In this document: positions 1 to 12,577 of the stretch, one piece after another
Numbering within the stretch: position 1 is the first letter of the stretch
Layout of the letters: each line of letters starts with the position of its first letter
DNA from: Phycomyces blakesleeanus NRRL 1555(-)
Lineage: Eukaryota > Mucoromycota > Mucoromycetes > Mucorales > Phycomycetaceae
Length of the DNA stretch: 64,000 bases
Assembly (NCBI RefSeq): GCF_001638985.1
Contig: NW_017265145.1
Location: 434,001-498,000 of the forward strand
Reading direction: 5' to 3'
Notes under the pieces: model-generated
Told to the model about the DNA's origin: nothing
The model's database searches: none
What the model saw: only the letters and a program-made list of their open reading frames with translations
Made by a program: the position numbers and the translations under genes

Positions 1-1
1 A

Positions 2-992
2 TATCTTCTTTATCATCAGATAACCCACCTTCGTCTTATTTGCACCATTGTCACCACTCCACCAACTACCTACAGGGGTGAAACTACTCCAAGAGAACAA
101 GAGAAAGTGCGCTTAGAGATCATGCTGTCTGGATTTGACAAGATTTCAAAGGTATGCTTTGCTAGTATATGCTTATCATTCCTTGTTCATAAAAGTGTAT
201 ATTTATTTATAAATTCTTATTTTTTAATAACAGGCTCTTCGTAGTTGCCCGCACCCAACCTTGTATGACTCCTATATAAGATTTCTTCAGCCACTTTTAC
301 GTCCCTGGGCTGAACTTTCGCCATCTGATCCGTTAGAGACCAGTAGTAATATTAATAGTAGTAGCAGTCGTCTCCAGTCGTCTTCTCAAAGCGTGTCTGG
401 CTCTAATACGCTCGTTTTCCCAGAATCATACATTCCTCCAAATGCACCCATGATACCCGAGCGGCCTGCTGCTCACCCACTGTCTTACAGCTTCAGAAGT
501 GGAAATTGGGTTGAGAACTCACTAAGTGACATGCTCAACTGGCAGAATGAACTTCAAGATTCAAGCAAAGGTATTACTACCCAATCATCAGTCCCACCAC
601 TAGTACCATCACACCAACAACAATTATGGGATAATGGCGGTAATGATGAAGATTGCTTCTTTGATGCAGTACATGATCCCTTTGTTGATGCTCGACTTCC
701 TACAAAACAAAATATCCAAGAAACGGCTTGGGAGGAGGATGGAGATATGGCTAGCTTGGACAATTACGACGATATATTTGATGATGAAGAAGATGACGAG
801 GAGGAAGAGATGGAAGAGGTATTGTTTCAAGATGACAATAGTCCGCAAGACAGAAGGTCGTCGATGCCGGTGTATATGAGAAGAATTATGTCCAATAGTG
901 CGCCACCGCAAGTAAATCGTGAGACCGTCAGTATGACTTTGGACCCAATAGAAAACATTGAGAGATGGAGATTGATGTCTCTAGATAGTTGA
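2..992 (+). CDS. 3' part of an unrecognised protein with an acidic C-terminal tail (partial gene)
   Basis: Two exons are visible: about 2-151 and 234-992, joined across an intron with GTATGC donor and CAG acceptor. The frame is continuous and gives about 302 residues to the TGA at 990-992. The 5' part lies outside the window, and the CAG at 17-19 could itself be an acceptor, so the first residues are uncertain. The N-terminal 75 residues look helical and ordered (..EIMLSGFDKISKAL..SYIRFLQPLLRPWAE). They are followed by a low-complexity Ser/Asn stretch, a central segment and a strongly acidic Asp/Glu run near residues 240-260 of the fragment. I do not recognise the family. No enzyme motif or membrane segment is visible. 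It is probably real because the frame is open for 250 codons with GC content above the flanks. Confidence 0.6.
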
Positions 993-1370
993 TTACTTTA
1001 AATCTATATATTTTATATTCTTTATATTCTTTATTCTTTTTGTTCAACTAAAATAGCATTAAATCAAACGATTATATTAAAACTATTGCTGACCACATAA
1101 TATTCAATATAACACCTATATAAATAGGTATAATTTTATACAACTTTACCAAGTAGTATTTTTTGTGGACATCAAGTTGTTGTTCAATTAATAGAGTCAT
1201 TCAAGAGTAAACGCGATTGGGAATATTTTATTGACAAGAGCGCAAGAAAAGACTTGATATATATATATATATTTGCAATTGACTACAGTTACTTTTTTTT
1301 CATATGTGCAAATAAAAGTTAAATGTAGCCGGGTAAAGAAACAAAAATAAGATAAAGGGAGGGAATATTT
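993..1370. other. Convergent spacer between the 5' gene fragment and the lectin gene
   Basis: AT-rich 3' sequence shared by two convergent genes. It holds a short TA run near 1258-1272 and several AATAAA-like signals on both strands. No gene is seen. Confidence 0.6.
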
Positions 1371-1874
1371 TTAGTTGGCAGGGATAAGGTTCCATCTCTG
1401 GTTGGAGGAAGCAGTGCCTTCACGCTTCTCGTACAGGATGACTTCGGCACCATCTTCATCTTCAGCACCACTATTTATTTAATGTTAGTTTGATGATATT
1501 TACTGCAATCAAAAAAAATTGTCTTACCGAATGTCAAGAACCAAGGAAGTGTCGGCAGCAGTGTGGATATAGTATTGAGGATCAATCAACCAGCGCTGGG
1601 AATCAGCTTCTTCAGAGGCCTCCTTGATGTCTTCCTGGACAATGCGGGTATCGTGCTTGATCTTGCCGCCCTTGATATCAAGAGCCTTTCCAGAGTATTT
1701 GTTGATCAGGTGACCATTGCGGTACTCCCACTGCTGGTTGTCGCTGTCAGTATCCTTCTTGGCCCAGACACAGATCTTGGCACCATCCTTGGTGGAGGCC
1801 TTCTCGACGTCAAGGACCTTGCCGTTGAACTGGGAAGCGATGAAGAAGTAGCCGGAGGGAACGTAGTTGACCAT
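1371..1874 (-). CDS. Small ricin-B-fold (beta-trefoil) lectin-like protein
   Basis: Two exons, complement(1371..1470, 1528..1874), with GT-AG intron 1471-1527, encode 148 residues. The protein is one beta-trefoil carbohydrate-binding module: three QxW signatures are visible (QQW about residue 50, QRW about 92, QRW near the C-terminus), the hallmark of the ricin B lectin fold. There is no signal peptide and no catalytic chain, so this is a stand-alone cytosolic sugar-binding protein, not a toxin. The start at 1874 (MVNY) was chosen because the 16 codons upstream fall in the 5' leader and a TATA box lies about 80 bp further up. Fungal proteins of this type are often abundant in the cytoplasm and in some fungi serve defence against grazers. 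That role here is inference. Confidence 0.85.
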
Positions 1875-1949
1875 ATTGAATAGATTTGTTTTTAAGAGAA
1901 AGTTATAGAATTGTCGATGCAATAATGTTTGTTGATTGAGTCAAAGTAC

Positions 1950-1965
1950 TGGCCCTTTTTATAAG
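1950..1965 (-). promoter_or_regulatory. TATA box of the lectin gene
   Basis: On the minus strand this reads CTTATAAAAAGGGCC, a clear TATAAAAA box about 80-90 bp upstream of the lectin ATG at 1874. It is the best-formed core promoter seen in the first 10 kb and suggests strong or regulated expression. Confidence 0.6.
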
Positions 1966-2380
1966 AAAATTTGAGAAAGGTATTAGTTCTGATGAATTCA
2001 TACCATACGTCATTTAAACAAGTTGAACTAGTGAAAGTATCCTTGTTTAACAGTAATTCCTTTTGACGTTTTTCACAAAGCTGATGTTGTACTGACGTAA
2101 AGAATAAGACTTTGAACCTGTCATTTTTATTGATTTTTATTTTACTTTACTTTAAAAAAAAAGATGGCATGCGTCATGGTCTCTATGCTTCCATAAAACC
2201 CATTTTAGCTTTCTCAGATCATACTTGTGGTCAGTCTAAACTGGCTTGGCAAAGTCTAGAGCATGTACTTTGATAGTAAAAAGATAATACGGATCCATAA
2301 GCATGGCTCTATACATATTAAAGACTTTAAAACCAATCAAAACGATAATAATAAGAATATAAATCGCGTACCTTTATAGA

Positions 2381-2405
2381 GCAAAGCAAAGCAAAGCAAA
2401 GCAAA
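2381..2405. repeat. (GCAAA)5 microsatellite
   Basis: Five tandem copies of GCAAA. Confidence 0.9.
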
Positions 2406-2474
2406 AAGCAAAAACACGTCTCATCGGTTCCAGACACTCTTTCTCAGCCCAAAGGTTGGCGATCCGATTACTTT

Positions 2475-2497
2475 TCTCTCTCTCTCTCTCTCTCTCT
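2475..2497. repeat. (CT)n microsatellite
   Basis: Uninterrupted CT dinucleotide run of about 23 bases, pyrimidine on the plus strand. Confidence 0.9.
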
Positions 2498-3798
2498 TTG
2501 TCTCTTTTTTTATATGTGTGTATATTACAGCGGAAATTGATGAAAATAAGCTAGTCTTTTGTGTGTGTTCCTTTGTATCTTTACGCACGTTTCACAATGA
2601 CGCCCATGTATTATTGCCATAATAGACACCATTAGCCAATCTAGAGTACTAAGCTTTCTCCTTGGGTTTCCCTATTTCAGATTCTAGCTTCTTACTCAAC
2701 CAACACACTATCCACCTAATAATATGATTCTCTGTTGGTTCTTTTAGCTCCATTCAGGTAATATTATACAACAGTTCTGCCGGCGGAATGTGATTATTTC
2801 AAAGAGTAGATACATACATAATATATATATATTAATCTTACTTGAAATTCAAGGCAAAATAATGATTAAAAATTTTATTAATGAATTGCTAAATTATACA
2901 CAAAATACCATTAAATATAATATTACTAATAATCAAATAAATATATCTTAATTTATTATAATTATTGTGGGAAATCATCGCTTTAGTTCTTATTTTTAAT
3001 GCTTTGTCTCCAAGCGAATGTTCTATATTTGGGGCTTCTTTTTTTAAAAAAAATTAATTTGTTTCAATTTCAAAAATTATACAGGAAACCTGGGTGACAC
3101 AGAATTAGTCGTCCAGACTGTTTTCCTTTAAACATGTCTAGAAGGCTTCTTAAGATAATAGGGACCTTTTACTGCAATGTATGTAGCAAAGGAAGAGAAG
3201 AACAGTAGGCATTTTAAGCCGATTTGTATTGTTATTTTTGAATATTATTCTTGTTTTTAGATCAGTTTACATTAAATAAGCATATCATTAAAGAAATTAA
3301 TTTAATTAACTCGACACTTACTACAGGACTAGAATTGGGCACAAAGTGATCACTATGCTTTTTTTTAAGTAATGAGCTTGTAAGCTTTCATTTTTCTTTT
3401 TTCATTATATGCCATGTCTTCAGTTGATACTCCCATCTACTTTTTTTTTTATTTAATAGACAAATTAATTAAAGATTCTCAATATTTGTACTCTTTAATA
3501 TTGATAGTCTTGCTACTTCAATTCTCCAATGTCCCTTCTTTATTATCTAGTTGATAATAGCAAGTCATATTGGTTTCCTTGTCAACCTTTTTCTTTTTCT
3601 TTTCTTTTTTGCATTTGCGCTGAACCTAAATTTGTCCAGACAGGGCAGCCAAACGGAGGCTTAAACCTGAAAAAGTCACAGTACGCTTGTCACAAAATAG
3701 CTACTCGAAAAAGCAAAAAAGGGATTCATTCACATTAAAAAAAAAAAAAAAGTGACATTTAACATTACACTAAAGACAATAATAGTAATAAAATAGCA

Positions 3799-6700
3799 AT
3801 GGCAAAGGGAAAATCAGCCATTAGCAAAAGCATGCCAAAGAAGGGCAAATCGGCTACTCAACATGTCTCGGGCCTTTCTTCCGCAAAATCTAATTCCAAG
3901 CGTAAAGAAGCACCTACCAAATATGGAAACCTGTCGAGAAAGCAAAAACAGGATATGCTCGATTACGGAGAACTTGTTCCTCGTGATTTCGCTGATGAGG
4001 ATGGCGACAGAGAAGAACAAGAACAGGATAGTGGAGAAGACGAAGCACCCAAGAAGTAATATATATATATATTCATATATATACAACAGACGCACACAAA
4101 CAATTAGAGAGACGAGTTTATGCTGATACTTTGGTGTATTTAGGCGCATTCGACGAGTTGTAGTTGAGGAAGATCTGGATCGTGAAATGGATGAAGATCG
4201 TGAACGTAAAGAGAGACAGTTTGAATCAACTGACGATGAAGAAGACGAGGAAGACTGGCAAAAGCCCTCTGCGTACTCTATGCTAGTCGGCTCTTTGAAA
4301 AAGACATCGCAGCATCAAGATTTCTACAAAAAAATCCAGCGTGAACAAGAAGGTGTAGAAGATATTGTGAGTGACGACGAAGAACTTGAAGAAGACATGG
4401 AACAAGAGTTGGATGAAGAAATCGAAGAAGAAGGTTCGCATATATATATATATTGATTCAGGAACAATTCAAAGCATGCACTCAGCTAAACCTAACGGTG
4501 TATATATCTATATCCAGATATCTTGGAAGATGGAATTGAAGATTCAGAATCAGAAGAAGTAAAAGAAGAGGATAACCACAGTGATGAAGATGTTGTAGAA
4601 GAGGAAGAAGAGGAAGAAGAGATTGGTGGTTATGAGTCTAGTGATGATGAAGAGGCTTTAAAAGGTAAGGATAACTATATATGTGTGTGGGTTGGTATAT
4701 TGATCTGTGGATTAATCACCAAGTTTGATGTCTGCTAGCCGACTTATTCGAAAGCCGTCTTGCCGATGAGCAACCAAAATCATTCGATCAAAAGATTGCT
4801 CTTATTGAACAAAAAAAGTGGGTTGCCCAGGCATTCGAAGATGAGGCATTAAAGGAAGTTGTGAGCTACACTACTGAAGAGGATAAATCTATCAAGGAAG
4901 TCCATAAGATTGAGAGTCTTGAGGAAGCTGGTGTAAAAGAACGTATTGCCAACCAATGGAAGAAAGGAAACAAGGACGTTGTCAAAAGCAGTAGGTTTAA
5001 TAACAGAGAGAATAAGATAAATAGATGAATATATAACAGGAATCCGTCTAAATAATCAAGTGTTTATTTGTAGAGAAAAAGTTGTTTACTCCTCTTCAAG
5101 AGCGTCTTTTCGACCATGCCAACCATTATCGCGATATCATGTACTGCAACCGTACGATTGATAACGCAAAGGCGATCAGAAATGTCTATGCGATGCATGT
5201 TCTTAATCATGTTGCCAAGTAAGTTGATGCTTGGTGAAGTGTATGACTTGACTTGTTTATTTAGTACTGTGAAACTTATGGCACTCTATTTCTAAAAAGG
5301 ACCCGCGACCGTGTCATGAAAAACAACTCTAAGATTGCAAAGGCCCAAAAAGAGGATGCAGACATTGGGTAACTAACCAACTAACTGATAATCGATTGAT
5401 TGATTTATAATGTAAAAATGTTTATATATATATTAACAATTTACTTTATAATAACAGAGAAGTTCGTGATCAGGGCTTTACTCGCCCAAGGGTATTGATT
5501 ATCCTCCCTTTCAGAAATGCGGCAGTAGATGTTGTAAATGCATTGATTGAGCTTTCGGGTACAGAACAGCAGGTAAACTTAGTATAAAGTCTATTTCAAA
5601 GTAACAGTAACTTATATACTTGAGCAACAGAACAACAAGAAGAAATTTTACGACCAATTTAACTTGCGTGAAGAGGAGTCTGTTGATGAGTCCAAGCCTG
5701 CAGACCACTTGGAGACATTCAAGGGAAACATTGACGATCATTTCCGATTAGGACTCAAGTTCACCAAAAAGACCCTTAACATTTACTCTGATTTCTACAG
5801 TGCTGATATCATCATTGCTTCTCCCCTTGGTTTACGTACTGTGATTGGTACTGATGGGTAAATATTGAGAGAAGAAAAATGCAGATACATAAACACACGA
5901 ATGTTTCAATGTATCTAATTTTATATAAATCTTTGAAACAGAGACAAGAAACGTGATTTTGACTTTTTGTCATCGATTGAGCTGGTTGTGTTTGATCAAG
6001 CCAACCACTTTTTGATGCAGAACTGGGAACATATCGAGGTAAATACTATGAATTAAATGTGGGACCATTTTCGTGATTTTACTTTTTTTTTCTTGCTATT
6101 GCACTTGCTAATTATGCTTAATATTATTTAAAAATAGCATATTTGTGATCACCTTAACCTTATTCCCAAGGATGCCCATGGTTGTGATATCTCAAGAATC
6201 AAAAGCTGGTATCTTGATGGAAAGTAAGTCCAAACCCATCATACTTTCATATGCGTCCTAATGTAAGCTGACTACCCTATCTTATCATGGTTTGTTTTTC
6301 TAGGGCAAAATATCTTCGTCAAACCCTCGTGTTTTCTGAATTCTTGACCCCAGAATTGAATGCTATGTTTAACAAGTACATGAAAAACGTATCTGGGAAA
6401 CTCAAGATCAAGCAAACTTACGAGGGATCAATTGTGAATGTGATTCCCCAAGTACAACAGGTAAAAAGATATAAATCTTTTTTTTTCTTAGGAAATGACT
6501 AACAATTTATTTATTTTTATTATTTTCATATCAAGACCTTTACACGCATTGATTCTACTTCGCTGGCGACCTCTGATGATACAAGATTCAAATACTTTAT
6601 TGAAAAGGTAAAAGAAATAAAGTTGTTCTTTACCAAGCAGTAGTGATTCACAATGTCAAAATACTCATTTATTTGTTTATTTACTCTACAGACTCTTCCG

Positions 6701-7287
6701 TCCCTCCGTAGATCAGCCATCACACAATCCCATACCCTAATTTTCATCCCATCCTATTTTGATTTTGTTCGAGTTCGCAACTATCTCAAGGACAATTTGT
6801 TCTCCCATGAAGCATGCTCTGAGTATGTTTATGATATATCTATATATCGTTTCTATTACTTAAAGTGTATTGTATAGATATGCATCTGGACCAGCCATTA
6901 CCCGTGCAAGATCAAACTTTTTCCACGGTCATACAAGTTTCATGTTGTATACAGAGCGACTACACTTTTTCAGAAGGTAAATAAAGAATCAATGGTATTA
7001 ATTTGATGATAATGATATTAATGTGTTTTGTGACACTGTGTAGATATAACATTCGAGGTACATTCCATGTAGTATTTTACGGCTTGCCAGACAACCCAGT
7101 GTTTTACACCGAGATTGTGAATTTCTTGGGACTTAAATTTGATGAAGCAAGTGCATCAGAAGAAGCCACACTATCTTGTACTGCTGTATTTTCCAAGTAT
7201 GACTTTATGAAACTAGAGCGTATTGTGGGAACAGATCGTGCAAAGAAAATGTGCACTGCCCAAAAGAATGTTTTTATGTTTTCATAA
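3799..7287 (+). CDS. UTP25: UTP25 / DEF homologue, U3 snoRNP-associated ribosome biogenesis factor
   Basis: Fifteen exons: 3799-4055, 4144-4433, 4518-4664, 4739-4990, 5074-5218, 5300-5368, 5458-5572, 5631-5857, 5942-6038, 6138-6223, 6304-6460, 6536-6607, 6692-6822, 6878-6976, 7044-7287. They sum to 2388 nt and 795 residues, close to human DEF (about 750). The first 200 residues are Lys-rich then strongly acidic, a typical nucleolar N-terminus. The rest is the UTP25 helicase-like fold: [16 protein letters not shown] (exon 7), [15 protein letters not shown] (exon 8), the helicase-like [19 protein letters not shown] (exon 14) and [18 protein letters not shown] (exon 15). Family members act in the small-subunit processome during 18S rRNA maturation and lack a true Walker A motif. 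None is visible here. All introns are GT-AG and short (about 60-110 nt). High confidence in identity. Confidence 0.93.
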
Positions 7288-7881
7288 TGTTTTTTTTTTC
7301 TTATTTTATTTTTGCGTGTCATTTTTGAAATAAATATATATATAAATAAATTGTATAAAATATAGAATTAAATATTTGGGTAGATTTTTATTATTTTCAT
7401 TATTTGTATTTCATATTCCAATTAAAAAATAAGAAAAATTGATCCAAATAGTAGTTTGGGCTGTAACAGACTGAGGCTATCAAAGAAAGAAGGAGAAAAA
7501 ATTGGTTAAACATACTGTAGAACTTGGGAACTTAATCACTTATTTACCATTTCTTGTTTACTACAAGTCTGTAATTGATTATACTAAGGGAACCCTAGAG
7601 AAAGTGAAAAGTTCTACTGAATTTCACAGGATACATTTTTATGTGCTTGGGTGGAGAAGTCGAGTAAGTCTGTCTATGTGAATAGGTTAGAAAATAAAGA
7701 GCATAATAAACATTTTTAGAAAGTCATTTACCTTTAATGAACCTGTAGCATATACTGTGACACAAAAGGATATCTACTGCACCTATTCAAGGTTAATAAT
7801 ATTTTATTTATTTATTTCTTGCTTGTTAATCATGGTATGTTTTTTGGTTTTTTGTTTTATATAAGGTTGGTGAGATGAATA

Positions 7882-8060
7882 TCGTTCGTTCAATCGTTCG
7901 TTCGTATCTTCGTCAATTCGTTCAATCGTTCGTCCGTCCGTTCGTCCGTCTGTACGTTCGTTCGTTCGTTCGTTCGTCCGTTCGTCCGTTCGTTTGCTGG
8001 TTATTTTGTTAGTTTGTTAGTTCGCTCGTCTCTTAATTCATTCGTTTGTTTGTATATTCG
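7882..8060. repeat. Degenerate TTCG-rich tetranucleotide array
   Basis: About 180 bp built from TTCG, CCGT and TCAA/TCAT variants (TTCGTTCG, TCCGTCCG and so on) on the plus strand. It is interrupted by point changes, which indicates an old array. Confidence 0.85.
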
Positions 8061-11032
8061 AGTGTTGATATAAAAGACTATGGGTTTTTCTTTATAGGAT
8101 TAAACACTCTAACTAGTTAATAAGCTTATAGATAGATAGAGAGATAGAGAGATAGAAAGAAAAGGATGCTGAGAAAAGAGAAGGGCCATAAAGCGACCCT
8201 CTTTATATACAAAAAAAATACGTTTATAAAAAGTCAGGGAAAGGGTTGAGATTCTATAAATAAATAAAGATTCTGGAATATGTATATAAATTACATATGT
8301 CATGATCTTGTTCTAAATTTGAAATCTGGGCTGATTTGAATCTTGCGTTTTCATTTCAAATCCAATAAAAACAATGACTTAATATGGCATAAGGCACCAT
8401 TAGGTTGGCCAAGTATGTAAATATACATACATTTATTTACTTGACCACGTTAAGTACAAGGAGTATATTTTGGTAATTTAATGAGCTATATTGTGCAGCA
8501 ATGCCTCCTACTAGTTTTCTATCCATCTCCGAAAAAAAAAACCAGAAGCCAAAATCGGAAAGCTGTTGTGTGTGGCCGGGAAAAAAAGACAAGCTGGAGA
8601 ATAGAAGATAAATGGCTTTTAGTACCACCCTAGGTTTTTCTAAAAGGCTTATAAAAAGAAAGGCTTCAAAATGAGCACTCAGTATGGTCTTGGCAGTATA
8701 TGAAGTCTATGTATAATGATTACTTCAATTTTATGCCACCAATGTTCCGAAAAAAAAAATTACCCAACTGTTATTTCTTCTATTCAATGACCCAACTAGG
8801 CGCCATTCAACCTACCATTTTTTATATAAGGAGCCGAAGGCTCTGTTTTATTGGGTGAAGCTTTACACTACTAGGTAATAAAGGTGGTCACAGCTTATTT
8901 TTGGGTTTTCTAATTTTCTAATTGTTTTTGTGATTTTGTTTTATATGTGGAAGTAGTATGGGAGGGGGACAGAAACTAAATTGACCCGTGGTCAAGAGCG
9001 ATCTCGTTCCGGAGTCGGTTAAGGAGGATATGAGCGGTAGACAAGGTGGCAGATGGGACACCATTCAACCTACCAGAAACCTCGAAAAGAAAAGAAGGCG
9101 AGAATTTCCAGTCAACAAATGTCGCAATTATTTTCCGGGTTGGGACATTGATTCTTAGTACCTCTTGTGACCAAAGAAGGACACAGTGCACCATTTATGC
9201 ATATTATTTGTTTCATAATCAAGTCATTCTAAGCATCATTACCACACGTTTTTCCTTCTTCTTTGATTATAAGCTTATATTATCCAAAATTTTATTTTTC
9301 AACATAAATATATGTATGTGTCAAATACTATCACCAGACGGAGACCAAGATTTAAAAGGAAACCCATGGTTAGTGCTACACGGACCATTTGTTGCTACAC
9401 CCGAGATTATGAAAGGGATATAAAATTAATAAGGACTTTTATTATTTCCTACAGCCAACAGAAATCAAAAGATAAATAATGTTTTCGAATGAGGAAGCTG
9501 TTCATATTGTCTATATACTTCTACACCCTCAGTCCCAATACCAGAGTAATATGTAAAATACGTCAATAGATAAAATTAAGCTCTTTCTTAGCTGTTTGAT
9601 TATAAATATATCACACATTATAGAAACCATGGAACTAAAGAAAATACCCATTGAATGGCATTCTCATTATAAAGGAACACATGGATATGAGATAAATATA
9701 GCATCCACTTTGAGATATTCACTTATTTATAGCCACATTGTTTATACTTGAAATTGAAACGATATTGGTTTTTCTTAGACGAAACAAAAATAAAATGCAG
9801 AAAGAGAGAAAAGTGACATATTGACGGCAAGTACATATGTTCACTGTTATTGCTGCTGCTATATTGAGAAAGGTGGCGCTCATATCTTCAGCAGCTATCC
9901 TTTCTCTTTATATCTTTTAATGAATTCCCTTGATTCTGTCCAAGTATACTGTTCTTTGGCGGAGCACCGTCTGAGCTGATGATGGGTGTCCCAACAACCA
10001 TAGAAGCCAGCGAATACTTTATTACGGCTGGAATAATGCACAAAGAGAGACCTTGTTCAAACCTTTACGGGTCATAGCATCTTCCAGCATTTTTTTATGG
10101 GGACATCTTGGTTGGAATAATGAGCAAAGTCTTTCGTAATTATTTACACACTTTTATGAAGTATAACATCAGTGGCGTGGTCATCTGTTCTGGCTAATTT
10201 TGAGAAAGCAAAATTTGTCTTCTCTGATTTTATTTTTTACACAATACATGTCACATATGTTCCAACATCTTACCTGCTTAGTCTGAGTCTCTTAAAACCA
10301 AACATCTTGTTACGCATTTAAATTTCGGCTCGTGTGTGGCTGGGAGCTTTATACCAATAAAGTCCCTCATATAGTTGGCGCTGAGCGATATTAACCTCCA
10401 CTTTGGTCAAGAAGCAGGACATGACGAAAATGGCCAAGATAGCTTTTAATTTCTTGCTGTTTGTGTTGGTACTGACATTCCTTCTTTCCCATAGGTCTAG
10501 TCAACATGAAAACATACATCCCCGGGAGAGTCAAGCAAGCTTACAATTGTTAAATGTCTCTTCAATTACCGACTTTTTGTCATTATAAGCTTCGGAAAGT
10601 GCATAAGACCAAACTGGTGTACCCCCACACATATATTGATACCAATACTTATGAGCAATACTTTTTTTTATAAATACTTTGCTTGGATAAAAAATTAGAA
10701 CAAAAGCATTAATTATTTTGGAAATAATAAAATAAAATTTTGTATATCTATATCTTTAAAAAGTTGGAATATAAGCACGTAACTTGGGATCTGCCTTTAG
10801 ATTCTCTGCAAATCTTTTAACTATTTTACAACCACATCACTTAAAGTCTACTATCCATTCAATAAACTGCTCGACTTATTTTTACACCTTAATTGTAATA
10901 TAGTAGCTAAGCTTTCCACAACGAAGAGTTGCATAAAACTTGAAGGGAAAGGGAAAGCCCTACTTTCAAAAAGTATGCTAATTATTTATTAATTTATTCT
11001 TTATATAGGTCTATGAATTCATCACAAAAAAA

Positions 11033-11142
11033 ATGTGTGTGTCCGAGTAAATTTATGTGTGTCCGAATGAATTTCTGTGTGCCTGGGTAGATTTCTGTGT
11101 GTGTGGGTAGATTTATGTGTGTGTGGGTAGATTTTGTGTGCC
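11033..11142. repeat. About 20-bp minisatellite
   Basis: Five to six imperfect tandem copies with the core ATTTATGTGTGTGTGGGTAG. The 5' copies diverge (GTCCGAGTAA, GTCCGAATGA) and the 3' copies are nearly identical, a gradient typical of minisatellite turnover. Confidence 0.8.
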
Positions 11143-11241
11143 AGACGTAGCATAGCGGAAGTACAAATATCAAGAGAGGCAAATTGAATAGTAAGAAAAA
11201 GAAAGTCTTTATCGATTGATATATATACTTAATGTTTTGTC

Positions 11242-11306
11242 TCTTTAATAAATAACACTCTCACAGTATTTAATTTTTCTAATCTTAAGATACTAACCCA
11301 AGATCA
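11242..11306. repeat. 65-bp direct repeat, copy 1
   Basis: Starts TCTTTAATAAATAACACTCT. It matches 11338-11402 over 65 bp with only a few mismatches. The offset between the copies is 96 bp. Confidence 0.8.
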
Positions 11307-11337
11307 GTTCCGAGCACCTCGAATATTATTTTAGCTT

Positions 11338-11402
11338 TCTTTAATAAATAAAACTCTCACAGTATTAATTTTTTCTAATATTGAGATACTAATCCGAAAT
11401 CA
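11338..11402. repeat. 65-bp direct repeat, copy 2
   Basis: Starts TCTTTAATAAATAAAACTCT. Second copy of the 65-bp unit, separated from copy 1 by 31 bp of unrelated sequence. Confidence 0.8.
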
Positions 11403-12076
11403 AACATAAATACCTTTATTGCAATGCAGTATAATATTTAAATAAAATTATAATTGGAATAAGAGGGTCAATTACTTGCTGGCAAATAATAATAAAAAAT
11501 AAAAGACTAATTGAAAACTCGTAAAAAAATAAAAAGAAAAGAAAAGAAAATAAAATAAATAATTTGAATTTCAAATGCCAAATCTTTTTGGTAGATTGCA
11601 GGGCATTTTTGGAACTCAAACTGTCTAAGCTGTTTTTAGTAATTTAAAAACACCTGGGAGCGTAGCATTTTTGTGAGGCTAGCAATTCTCCTACACAAAA
11701 AAAAATGCGACGGTGTTTGAAAATATTGTTTCTCCTAATGTCGTATAATAAAAAACGCAAAAATTTTCCACTTCGGAGTTAAAATCTTACTTTAGAAAAA
11801 ATCTTACTAAACTGTCTATTTTTTATGTGCTACAAATAAAGTAGCAAAAAAGGTCGGCGAGTGAAAATTAAATAATGGGATTTCACATATAACATTGCAC
11901 TTTGTGGGAGTAGTTTTTTTTTTTTAAAAAAAATAACTAAATCATTTTAACTTTGTTTTGTACTATATATAATAAAAAGCCCTAGTATATATTTATATTT
12001 GGGAATACTTTTGTAATATTATACATAATGAATGATTTTCATTATGAATCCGAAGCACTCCACAATAATGTTTATA

Positions 12077-12240
12077 TACACTTTTTCTGGAAATTATTGG
12101 TACAAAAAATAAAAATTGATTTGGTGCAAAAATGGAATGCACCAAGTGCACCAAAAAAGATGCATTAAGCAGAGAAATGGTAGAAAAATGCACCAAAATT
12201 TATTTTTATTTTTACACTAATAATTTCCGGAAAGAGGGTA
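12077..12240. mobile_element. Short inverted-repeat element, Stowaway/Tc1-mariner-like MITE
   Basis: Two inverted arms of about 50 bp flank a core of about 60 bp. The left arm begins TACACTTTTTCTGGAAATTA and ends at GGTGCA (12128). The right arm runs from TGCACC (12189) and on the minus strand begins TACCCTCTTTCCGGAAATTA. The arms match across nearly their full length. The element is bounded by TA on both ends, consistent with a TA target-site duplication. The core has further GGTGCA/TGCACC units and no coding capacity. It would be a non-autonomous element whose transposase lies elsewhere. Confidence 0.65.
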
Positions 12241-12561
12241 GACAGTAGTAGTCTTGACACAATCAGTGGCTAGATAATGAGAGTAGCTACTAAAAAGGTG
12301 TAGTGGCATAAATTACAGTATGTGTTTAAGAAAACCTGCTCCAGAAATTCAAGCAGTCTTTTGGCATGGTTTTGTTATATCCTGAGGATTTCTTTAATTG
12401 CGAGGGTATAAAATTAGATGTCTAATAGTATTTTAGCCTTGATTTTAAAATTTAGTACAAGTTTTTGGCTGAATGCTCCTATATGCATGGATTATGAGGG
12501 TATGTCTGGATTGTTATCATAAAGATGTGATATATGTGCGTTCTAACTGTATCCAAATATC

Positions 12562-12577
12562 GGGGGGGGGGGGGGGG
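12562..12577 (+). repeat. G16 homopolymer
   Basis: Sixteen consecutive G on the plus strand, very unusual in this AT-rich setting. Confidence 0.85.

Larger units (their letters stand above)
1966..3798. other. Intergenic region between lectin and UTP25
   Basis: Divergent intergenic region of about 1.8 kb serving both the lectin (-) and UTP25 (+). It contains a GCAAA pentamer array (2381-2405), a CT run (2475-2497), an oligo-T/oligo-A palindrome (about 3039-3054) and a poly-A tract about 60 bp before the UTP25 start. No coding stretch is supported. Confidence 0.6.

Noticed and set aside
7882..8060. CRISPR-like regular array
   Set aside because: Units are four bases long with no spacers, and the genome is eukaryotic.
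9046..9423. 125-codon plus-strand ORF
   Set aside because: Composition changes from GC-rich to T-rich midway and no domain is recognisable. Probably chance or a relic.
10403..10588. 60-codon ORF with a hydrophobic N-terminal stretch resembling a signal anchor
   Set aside because: Short, AT-rich and without a conserved motif. Hydrophobic runs arise easily from T-rich DNA.
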